Shown here in pieces: positions 23,123 to 29,098 of a stretch of DNA of 29,098 nt (positions within the stretch are counted from its first letter, which is position 1; every line of letters starts with the position of its first letter). The DNA is from CAYXDR01 sp046498185 (GTDB lineage Bacteria > Desulfobacterota > DSM-4660 > Desulfatiglandales > Desulfatiglandaceae), in contig JAWOBE010000129.1 in NCBI GenBank assembly GCA_046498185.1, positions 1-29,098 on the forward strand. The letters are read 5' to 3'. The notes under the pieces are model-generated. The model did not search any database. It saw only the letters and a program-made list of their open reading frames with translations, and was not told where the DNA came from. The translations under genes were made by a program, and so were the position numbers.

Positions 23123-24232
23123 ATGGAAGCTAAATACGACTTCGATCGAAAATTCAGGCGACAGGTTCTTCAATGTTCAAGGTGTGGTTTTTGCCAATCG
23201 GTGTGCCCTGTGTTCGGTTGTTCACTCAGGCCCGCATATAATGCACGCGGCAAGATGCTGCTACTCAAAGAGGTGATGGACGAAACAATCGACCTGAACG
23301 ATGAATTGATAGAAACGCTTTTTCAATGTACAACTTGCGGTGCCTGCGAAGAAAACTGTCCTTCGGGCGTGAACGTTCCGGATATCATCAAGCAGGCCAG
23401 GAAGGATATGGTCAATATCGGTTCCTGCCATCCCGCTCTTGCAGGTATGCATGAGGTCCTGGAAAATCACTCCGATATTTACGCCGAAGACGATTTGCCG
23501 GATTTTGGACGTGAACGGAACCGGAAGGCCGAGTACGTGTTCTTTATTGGGTGTGTCGGTGCCTATCGGGAAGAAGAAGCAACTGAATCCATTCTGGATT
23601 TGTTGGATTATTTAAAGATTGATTATACATTGATCGACGAGGTTTGCTGCAGCGGTGTTCTCGAAGATGTGGGCTATTCGATAAACGATCGGCTGGCGGA
23701 GAAAAATATTGAATCTATTCTTGCGACGGGTGCCCACACCCTTATAACAGGCTGTCCTTACTGTGCCCGTACTTTCAATGGAAAACCCCAATATCAGAAA
23801 TTGAAGGACAGCGGAGTGAAATGTCTGCATTTTTCCCAATTTTTAAAGGACTTCGATTTCGGTGTTACGACATCCAAGAAAGTTACCTATCATGATCCTT
23901 GCGACCTTGGGAGGCACTGCGGAATATACGACGAGCCCCGGGAGACCATTCGAAAGATAGCGCCTGATTTCGTAGAGATGCGCCATAATCGGGAAAAGGC
24001 GTTGTGCTGCGGTGCCGGTGGAGGGGTAAGAGGTGCATATGCGGCTAATTCAATTGCTATGGCTCGAAGGCGTTTAGAGGAAGCAGAAGAAATAGGCGCT
24101 GAAGTCCTTTTGACTGAATGTAATTCCTGCGTTCATAATCTTGCTAATGGAAAACTTAGAAAGCAAAAGTTAAAGATATTAATAACAGCGCAATTTATAC
24201 TTGAATTATTAGAAGAAGCAGGTAAAATTTAA
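23123..24232 (+). CDS. (Fe-S)-binding CCG-domain protein (GlcF/HdrD-like)
   Basis: A 369-residue protein. Two 4Fe-4S motifs lie in the first 85 residues (CSRCGFCQSVCP and CTTCGACEENCP). Two cysteine-rich CCG domains follow: the first with GCVGAY...VCCSG...GCPYC, the second with HDPCDLGRHC...LCCGAGGG...CNSC. CCG domains hold non-cubane or ordinary clusters acting on disulfides or flavins. I chose ATG 23123 over 23111 because GAGGGGTGAT precedes it and the family starts here. It should receive electrons from the GlcD-like protein. The last approximately 190 bp of the gene are AT-rich compared with the rest. Confidence 0.92.
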   Translation: MEAKYDFDRKFRRQVLQCSRCGFCQSVCPVFGCSLRPAYNARGKMLLLKEVMDETIDLNDELIETLFQCTTCGACEENCPSGVNVPDIIKQARKDMVNIGSCHPALAGMHEVLENHSDIYAEDDLPDFGRERNRKAEYVFFIGCVGAYREEEATESILDLLDYLKIDYTLIDEVCCSGVLEDVGYSINDRLAEKNIESILATGAHTLITGCPYCARTFNGKPQYQKLKDSGVKCLHFSQFLKDFDFGVTTSKKVTYHDPCDLGRHCGIYDEPRETIRKIAPDFVEMRHNREKALCCGAGGGVRGAYAANSIAMARRRLEEAEEIGAEVLLTECNSCVHNLANGKLRKQKLKILITAQFILELLEEAGKI

Positions 24233-24340
24233 GTTTAACATTTTTTATAAAACATTATAATCAATTTTTTATATTTAGTTTTTAAAAAAATAATAGAATT
24301 TAAATCGAGCGATTTTCGTTCTTTATTTCGCATTATTAAG
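24040..24340. other. AT-rich patch spanning the end of the CCG gene and the spacer before the lipoyl protein
   Basis: Base use changes noticeably. Codons of the last approximately 60 residues of the CCG gene prefer A/T endings, and the 122-nt spacer contains runs such as TTTTTTATAAAAC and TTTTTAAAAAAATAA, while flanking genes are near 50% GC. No terminator stem or promoter of good quality is visible in the spacer. It may contain the promoter for the lipoyl-protein gene. Confidence 0.6.
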
Positions 24341-24354
24341 GAGGAGGCAAGAGA

Positions 24355-24777
24355 ATGGAGATTCAAGAGTATAACATGCCGGAAGATTTGTACTATGAAG
24401 AAAATCATTTGTGGGTCAGGGACGAGGGAGACTTGCTGGTTGTAGGAATGGATGATTTTGGACAGAAAATGGCCGGTGATATTGTATACGTACAACTTCC
24501 GGATGAAGGTAAGAAGCTTAAAATGGGAAAGAAATTCGCGAAGGTGGAATCCGGCAAGTGGTTGGGAAAGGTATTTGCGCCCGTTAACGGCGAACTTGTT
24601 GAAGTCAACGAGGAACTAGAGACCAATCCAGGTTTGATCAACGAGGATTGCTACGGGAAGGGCTGGATGTACAAAGTCAAAGCCGATGACAAGGCCGAAC
24701 TCGAACAGTTGATTAAAGGCCCCGAAGCGATTGAAAAATGGGTTTTGGCTGATATCGAGAAATACGCACAGGAATGA
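24355..24777 (+). CDS. gcvH: GcvH-like lipoyl-carrier protein (LbpA-like)
   Basis: A 140-residue lipoyl-domain protein. The lipoylation lysine is K68 in VESGKWLGKV, followed by APVNGELVEVN; typical GcvH has ESVKA at this place. The N-terminal YYEENHLWVRDEGDLLVVGMDDF matches GcvH (about residues 14-36) and the length fits. No other glycine-cleavage gene (gcvT, gcvP) is present. Instead it sits between two CCG iron-sulfur proteins, a context resembling lipoate-binding protein LbpA of the sHdr sulfur-oxidation system. The Shine-Dalgarno sequence AAGGAGGAGG is very strong. I infer a redox role of the lipoyl dithiol rather than glycine cleavage. Confidence 0.88.
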   Translation: MEIQEYNMPEDLYYEENHLWVRDEGDLLVVGMDDFGQKMAGDIVYVQLPDEGKKLKMGKKFAKVESGKWLGKVFAPVNGELVEVNEELETNPGLINEDCYGKGWMYKVKADDKAELEQLIKGPEAIEKWVLADIEKYAQE

Positions 24778-24778
24778 T

Positions 24779-25984
24779 ATGAGCAACAGAGATTACAGGC
24801 TGCGCCAGCTTCTGGAAATGGAAGCCTGCACGAACTGCCGTATATGCGCCGATATATGCCCTGCGGTGACCGCTTCTCATAAGGGCAGCCTCTCAGCGGT
24901 CTACCGCGTTAAAGGCCTGAAGGAAATTCTGAAAGGAAGAGTCGGGCTTCTGCGGAAGTTTTTCAAGAGCAGTGAGGTGACCGGGGACCGCCTCAAGGAA
25001 TTCAGCGATACGGTTTTTCGTTGTACCCTGTGCGGAAATTGCCAGGAGGTATGCCCTGTTGGAATAAGTCTTAGGGACTTGTGGCTTTCTCTTCGGATGG
25101 ATATGGTCCACAGCGATGCCTATCCCGATAAGATCAACATGATCCGGGACAATCTCCTCGAGAGCCACAATGTCTTTGCCGAAGACAACGAAGAACGTGC
25201 TGAATGGGTGGAAGACATGGATTCGGCTCCTGATGATGGTTATTTGAAGGATAAAGCCGATGTGGTGTATTTCACCGGTTGCGTTGCCTCGTATTTTCCT
25301 ATGGTCCAGAAGATTCCTATTTCCCTTGCGGAAATATTCAATGCCGGAGGGGTCGATTTTTCACTGATGGGTGAGGATGAATGGTGTTGCGGCTTCCCGT
25401 TGCTGGGAGCGGGGCTCGGAGAGCTTGTGCAGCTTTTCGTGGATCACAACATGCAGGCGGTGCGTGACAAGGGTGCAACCGAGGTCGTGTTCGCATGTCC
25501 GTCCTGCTACCAGATGTGGAGGGAGCATTACCCTCATGAGTTTAAGCTTACCCATGCCACCCAGTTTTTGAGAAGGCTTGTGGAGGAAGAAAGAATCCGG
25601 TTGAAACCTTTGAAGATGAAAGTCACCTATCACGACCCATGCGATCTCGGCAGGGGTGCAAGGGAATTCGACGCGCCGAGGGACGTCATCCGGTCGATTC
25701 CGGGTGTTGAATTTGTGGAGCTTCCGCGGAACCGCGAAGAATGCCAGTGCTGCGGAGGAGGCGGGAATCTTGAAATGATGGATGCCGGGCTTTCGGCGGA
25801 TATAGCCAGGAGCAAGATAGAAGAAGTTCTTTCAACAGGTGCCGATGCGGTTGTGACCGCATGCCAGCAGTGCGTGCGAACCATGTATAGCTACGTACGC
25901 AGGAACAAGATTCCGCTGGAAGTCCTGGATATTACCCAGCTGGTGCGTCGAGCGCTTGACCGTCCGGAGTCGGAAGAAGATTAA
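24779..25984 (+). CDS. HdrD-like (Fe-S)-binding CCG-domain protein
   Basis: A 401-residue iron-sulfur protein. 4Fe-4S motifs CTNCRICADICP (about residues 14-25) and CTLCGNCQEVCP (about 83-94). The two CCG domains are GCVASY...EWCCGFPLLG...CPSCY and HDPCDLGRG...CQCCGGGGN...CQQC. ATG 24779 lies 1 nt after the lipoyl-protein stop with AGGA upstream; an in-frame ATG at 24731 would overlap that gene. The tight coupling to the lipoyl protein suggests that the two form a complex. By analogy with HdrB/HdrD the CCG cluster could open or close the lipoyl disulfide. That last step is inference. Confidence 0.9.
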   Translation: MSNRDYRLRQLLEMEACTNCRICADICPAVTASHKGSLSAVYRVKGLKEILKGRVGLLRKFFKSSEVTGDRLKEFSDTVFRCTLCGNCQEVCPVGISLRDLWLSLRMDMVHSDAYPDKINMIRDNLLESHNVFAEDNEERAEWVEDMDSAPDDGYLKDKADVVYFTGCVASYFPMVQKIPISLAEIFNAGGVDFSLMGEDEWCCGFPLLGAGLGELVQLFVDHNMQAVRDKGATEVVFACPSCYQMWREHYPHEFKLTHATQFLRRLVEEERIRLKPLKMKVTYHDPCDLGRGAREFDAPRDVIRSIPGVEFVELPRNREECQCCGGGGNLEMMDAGLSADIARSKIEEVLSTGADAVVTACQQCVRTMYSYVRRNKIPLEVLDITQLVRRALDRPESEED

Positions 25985-25995
25985 GACTTCGAATC

Positions 25996-26158
25996 AGGTT
26001 TGATAGAATCGTTAAAAGTAAAAAAATCATGTCCCTCGGGATCGGGGTCGGCGTCGGTATCGGAGGTTGACTGGCGAGCTTTTCGACCCCGATACCGATC
26101 CCGACCCCGACGCCGATAAGGCGGGGATGCTACTTTTTACAAGGCCGTCAAAGTTTGA
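25996..26158. repeat. dispersed palindromic GATCGG-type repeat, copy C (inverse orientation)
   Basis: The reverse complement aligns along its whole length with copy B: TTTGACGGCCTTGTAAAA end, CCCCGCCTTATCGGCGTCGG, ATCGG-type hexamers, a GTCGAAAAGCTCGCC centre, complementary hexamers, CCCGAGGGACAT, and the terminal TAACGATTCTATCAAACC. It takes up most of the gap before the lipoate ligase gene. Confidence 0.85.
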
Positions 26159-26193
26159 TTTTTCGATTTATTGAAAATGGTGTGTATGTCAGG

Positions 26194-26232
26194 GTACGGA
26201 AGGTTCACCTCATAACCTTCCGTACTTTTTTT
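26194..26232 (+). terminator. strong intrinsic terminator upstream of the lipoate ligase gene
   Basis: Perfect 12-bp stem (arms 26194-26205 and 26214-26225), 8-nt loop, then seven T. It ends only 30 nt before the ligase start codon, too close to fit a promoter between. It may end the upstream transcript, or act as an attenuator for the ligase operon. Confidence 0.85.
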
Positions 26233-26262
26233 GGTTGCCTGTGAAAGGCAAGGAGGATCGGA

Positions 26263-26758
26263 ATGAAAGTGTGGCGGTTGCTGGATACCAATCCCATGAG
26301 TGCAGCCGAAAATATGGCGCTCGACGATGCGCTGGTTGAATTGAGGGGGGAGGGCCGAAGTCCGGATACCATTCATTTCCTGCAGTTTACGCCTCGGGCG
26401 GTATTGGTGGGTTTTCATCAGGCGATCTCAGAGGAGGTGAGGACGGGGTTTTGTGAAAACCAGGGCATAGAGGTCAATCGGAGAATCACCGGAGGAGGTG
26501 CGATATTTTTCGATGAAAGCCAGCTCGGGTGGGAAGTTATCTGCGATAAGGCGTTTTTCGGTGTGCAAATACCGCATGCAGGCCTTTTTCGGATTCGAGC
26601 GGGCGGAGCTTCCGGGGATCCTTTTGGATATCGACGACAACACCTGCTACGATTTGGATCAGGCCAAGGAGGCATATGCCGGTACCTTCACGAGCCAGAC
26701 CGATCTGGATATGGATCTGCTGGGAACTGTTGTGGAATCGGCTGAAAACGGTGCATAG
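26263..26758 (+). pseudogene. lplA: lipoate-protein ligase, internally deleted (N-terminal catalytic part joined out of frame to a DUF116-like tail)
   Basis: The first approximately 108 codons read as a lipoate/octanoate-protein ligase: MKVWRLLDTNPMSAAENMALD, then GRRITGGGAIFFD-like NRRITGGGAIFFDESQLGWEV. This includes the RRxTGGG motif that binds the lipoyl-AMP moiety. Near 26580-26595 the sequence jumps into another frame that reads FERAELPGILLDIDDNTCYD to the TAG at 26758; this recalls the C terminus of DUF116. An intact protein would be several hundred residues longer, so an internal deletion of about 1 kb or more is inferred. The strict frame continues to 26745 as nonsense. The Shine-Dalgarno sequence AGGAGG is intact. 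The DUF116 assignment is from memory. Confidence 0.7.
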
Positions 26759-27822
26759 ATGGATCCGAATACCTGGGACATAGTTGTTGTAGGGGCCGGT
26801 CCGTCGGGTTCTTCAGCCGCGAAAGCCGCCGCCTGCGAAGGAATGCGGGTGCTTGTGCTGGAGCGGAAAGAGAGAATAGGATTTCCGGTCAGGTGCGCGG
26901 AATATATCCCAGGGCAGCTTTTGGGGCTGGTGGACGCCGGCCGGGATTTCGTCGTACAGGCGGTGAGCGGAATGAAGACTTTTTTTCTTGGCGTCTGATG
27001 GATGAGTCTTTATTCCCGGGATTTGTGATCGACCGCTGTCGTTTCGATGCCGCTCTTGCTTCAAAGGCAAGGGAGGCCGGCGCTGAAATTCGTACAGGTG
27101 TTTCTGTTACAGGATTGCGGGAGGGAAGACTTTTTATAAGGAACCTTTCAGGTGAAAGCCGAACCGTTGAAGCATGGGTGATAATAGGGGCGGACGGGCC
27201 CCATTCAAGGATCGGGCGCCAGCTCGGTTCGGAAAATAACAGTCTTATCCCGGGAATTCAGATCCGGGCGGACTTGACCGCTCCACTCAAGACGACAGAG
27301 GTACACTTCCTGGACGATATACATGCAGGGTATGGCTGGGTTTTCCCCAGGGGGAATCAAGCCAATGTAGGGCTGGGGATGAAGCCTCTGCCCGGCGGCC
27401 TTTCTCTGGTTAATGCTTTGGATCGTTTCGCAGCCCGGCTTGTGGAAAGAGGTATAATAACTCCGGGTTTCAGAAGTCGGATCGCGGGATGGATTCCTGC
27501 CGAGCCGCTCAGAAGGTTTGCGTCAGGCAATATTTATCTTGTCGGGGATGCGGCCGGGCATACCCACCCCATAACGGGAGCCGGAATCGCCCAGGCGGTG
27601 CTTGGTGGCCGCATGGCGGGTAAGCATGCCGCCCGGGCCGTCAAATCAGGAGACCCTGCCTCCGGTGCAGAGGCCTACCAGGAAGAATGGTGCGAGACCT
27701 TCGCCGAAAGCCACGAAAGGGCCTGGAAGCGTCGGTTGCTGCTCGAAAATCGGTGGAATGAACTCGAAGAAGTAATCCGGAGTTGCTGGGTAACCTTCAG
27801 GGAATATCATGCAGGCGCTTGA
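26759..27822 (+). pseudogene. geranylgeranyl-reductase-family FAD oxidoreductase (LipT-like), frameshifted at T7
   Basis: Begins immediately after the ligase stop. WDIVVVGAGPSGSSAAKAAA at residue 6 onward is the Rossmann FAD motif, then ERKERIGFPVRCAEY. Frame 1 (from about 26990) continues with DESLFPGFVIDRCRFD and ends with YLVGDAAGHTHPITGAGIA, the second FAD motif. The reading frame is lost at a T7 tract (26980-26986); one base restores an uninterrupted approximately 354-residue protein. Members of this family sit next to lipS genes as LipT, proposed to feed electrons to lipoyl synthesis. The stop overlaps the next gene by 14 nt. Sequencing error, true mutation and -1 slippage are all possible. 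Confidence 0.75.
26980..26986 (+). promoter_or_regulatory. T TTT TTT slippery heptamer at the frameshift
   Basis: In the starting frame the codons are ACT TTT TTT CTT. That places the heptamer exactly in the X_XXY_YYZ register, and a -1 slip here joins the two halves of the FAD oxidoreductase. No pseudoknot or downstream stem was found by eye. Confidence 0.35.
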
Positions 27823-28762
27823 GGAAAAACTTGCAGAGGCCAGGGAATCTTCCTGGGCTGTTCACGGAAGGAGCATAACCTTTTATCTCCCCGGGATGTT
27901 TTTATGCGACGGCGTCCGGGGTGCATATCCAGCGATGTCGATAACCGGGACGCGGTGTGCGTTGAACTGCGAACATTGCAGGAGGAGTCTCCTGACCACG
28001 ATGATCCCCGCGGAAGATCCTTCCACGCTGATAGAAAAATGCCGCAGGCTCGAGGCCCGGGGTGCCCTGGGAGTATTGATAAGCGGCGGCTGCGATGCCG
28101 AAGGTCGCCTGCCATGGGATGAGTTTCTTCCGGCCGTTGAAAAAATCAAAAAAAACACAGGTCTTTATGTGTCCGTGCACAGCGGGATTGTGGATGGCAA
28201 GACAGCCCGAGGTCTGGCTGATGCCGGTGTGGACCAAGCGCTCATTGATGTCGTCGGGGATGACGGCACCTACCGCCGCATCTGTCATGTGCCGTTCGGT
28301 GTTGAAAGAATAATGCTCGCCATGAAACATCTCAACGATGCCGGTCTTGCGCTTGCCCCCCACATCGTGTGCGGGTTGGATTATGGAAATATACGGGGGG
28401 AAAAGGAAGCGGTGCATATGATTTCCGCCTTGCAGCCGGAGCAGGTGGTAATAGTTTCTTACATGAAAATTCCCGGAACCGACTGTGATCGTTTCAGGCT
28501 TCCTTCGGCCGAAGAAGTTGCCGAGGTTATAGCCAATGCCCGTCTTTCGATGCCAAATGCCAGGATAAATCTTGGTTGCGCGCGGGAGAGGGGGAATACG
28601 AGGATTGAGGAGCTCGCTGTGGATGCGGGTGTAAACCGCATGGCGCTGCCTTCGGAGGAGGCCGTGGCAAGGGCGCGCTACTACGGTCTGGAGGTTCGTT
28701 ACCAGCGCACATGCTGCTCGGTTTCCAAAGATTTTTCTACTAAGGGCTGGTTTGAAACATAA
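27809..28762 (+). CDS. radical SAM protein, LipS-like lipoyl synthase component
   Basis: A 317-residue radical SAM enzyme. The cluster motif is CALNCEHC (CX3CX2C, about residues 50-57). The barrel follows with ISGGCDAEGRLPWDEF, then DVVGDDGTYRRICHV. Extra C-terminal cysteines are in LGCARERGN and QRTCCSVSKDF, where auxiliary clusters may bind. In the sLpl-LipS1/S2 route two such proteins together insert two sulfurs into octanoyl groups. Which of the two this is I cannot tell. Context supports the role: the ligase and LipT-like genes precede it and a second radical-SAM start follows 79 nt later. It starts inside the preceding gene by a 14-nt overlap. Confidence 0.8.
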   Translation: MQALEEKLAEARESSWAVHGRSITFYLPGMFLCDGVRGAYPAMSITGTRCALNCEHCRRSLLTTMIPAEDPSTLIEKCRRLEARGALGVLISGGCDAEGRLPWDEFLPAVEKIKKNTGLYVSVHSGIVDGKTARGLADAGVDQALIDVVGDDGTYRRICHVPFGVERIMLAMKHLNDAGLALAPHIVCGLDYGNIRGEKEAVHMISALQPEQVVIVSYMKIPGTDCDRFRLPSAEEVAEVIANARLSMPNARINLGCARERGNTRIEELAVDAGVNRMALPSEEAVARARYYGLEVRYQRTCCSVSKDFSTKGWFET

Positions 28763-28841
28763 AGGCGATGGGAAAAGTTTTTATCTGCAGTGGTAAATCA
28801 GCCGGTTGTGTATTCATGAATTTTTTGGGAGATGCGAAATG

Positions 28842-29015
28842 ACGACGGAAAAGACTGAAGCGATCGAGAGCCCGGACTATCTTAGAATGAGCCTGGCTGC
28901 GGCGCTGACTCTCGATTTAAAAAAAGGTTTGTTTTACAGGGGCGCGAAACTTTATTGCATCAATTTACTCTTAACTTATGAGAACGGTTGTATTGCAAGG
29001 TGTGCGCTCGACTGA
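28842..29015 (+). pseudogene. second radical SAM (LipS-like) gene, truncated in the cluster motif
   Basis: Only 57 codons: MTTEKTEAIESPDYLRMSLA, then KLYCINLLLTYENGCIARCA and an early TGA. The family motif should be CX3CX2C; here CIARC gives the first two cysteines, and then the reading becomes ALD-stop where the third cysteine should follow. GGGAG precedes the ATG. From about 29000 on the DNA no longer looks like this gene, and a different protein begins at 29044. I infer a deletion (or an assembly join) that removed about 300 codons. Confidence 0.7.
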
Positions 29016-29043
29016 TTTAGTAGGCACCGACTAACAGCCGAAT

Positions 29044-29098
29044 ATGCAGTATCTCGTTGCCACCGACGGCTCGGCAGTCAGCGACAGGGCGATCGAAC
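29044..29098 (+). CDS. universal stress protein (UspA family), 5' end only
   Basis: Eighteen codons reach the window edge: MQYLVATDGSAVSDRAIE. The short beta strand followed by ATDGSxxSxxAI is the usual beginning of UspA-family nucleotide-binding proteins. No Shine-Dalgarno sequence is visible upstream, perhaps because the upstream DNA is part of the deletion join. Confidence 0.6.
   Translation, partial: MQYLVATDGSAVSDRAIE

Noticed and set aside
24355..24777. Part of a standard glycine-cleavage operon
   Set aside because: No gcvT, gcvPA/PB or lpd neighbours; all adjacent genes encode CCG iron-sulfur proteins or lipoate assembly.

Overview
The window looks like a chromosomal segment of an anaerobic Desulfobacterota-type bacterium (former Deltaproteobacteria; sulfate reducer or syntroph). 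The evidence is the mix of genes: a 12-haem cytochrome c fused to a b-type membrane domain, HdrD/GlcF-type CCG iron-sulfur proteins, a corrinoid methyltransferase pair, GlnRS, a complete minCDE operon and an OFA-type MFS carrier. This is inference from gene content; no rRNA or other taxonomic marker is present.

Layout. 1-250: 3' end of an IS200/IS605 transposase and three hairpins. 274-2396: family-I CoA-transferase and an FMN reductase-like flavoprotein (+). 2552-5705 (-): minC-minD-minE followed by an MFS carrier. 5924-8002 (+): glnS with a C-terminal tRNA-binding domain. 8093-10355 (-): non-pyrrolysine MttB-family methyltransferase and its corrinoid protein. 10602-13702 (-): Spy/CpxP-like periplasmic protein, speE, speD with a long structured leader, and a small secreted protein. 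14032-17545 (+): MarR regulator and a glycine betaine ABC transporter. 17949-19373 (+): DegP/HtrA protease. 19720-25984 (+): multihaem cytochrome, GlcD-like flavoprotein, CCG protein, GcvH-like lipoyl protein and a second CCG protein. 26263-29015 (+): lipoate ligase, FAD reductase and two radical-SAM genes resembling the sLpl/LipT/LipS lipoate-assembly route. 29044-end: start of a universal stress protein.

How the parts may work together. The betaine importer and the MttB/corrinoid pair could together import and demethylate a quaternary amine. The 19.7-29 kb block is the most interesting part. A lipoyl carrier protein lies between two CCG-domain proteins, next to a GlcD-type flavoprotein and a membrane multihaem cytochrome, and is followed by genes that look dedicated to making and attaching lipoate. 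I infer a lipoyl-based electron-transfer module, analogous to but different from sHdr-LbpA. Three of the four lipoate-assembly genes are damaged in this sequence: an internal deletion in the ligase, a frameshift at a T7 tract in the FAD reductase, and a truncation inside the radical-SAM cysteine motif. Either the pathway is decaying here or the assembly is faulty at this end.

Non-coding content is rich. There are three copies of an approximately 165-bp palindromic repeat built from GATCGG-like hexamers (one is a half copy). Two microsatellites abut stop codons. There are several near-consensus sigma70 promoters, strong intrinsic terminators, a perfect 12-bp inverted repeat in front of the MarR gene, and a structured speD leader that ends in a U8 tract.
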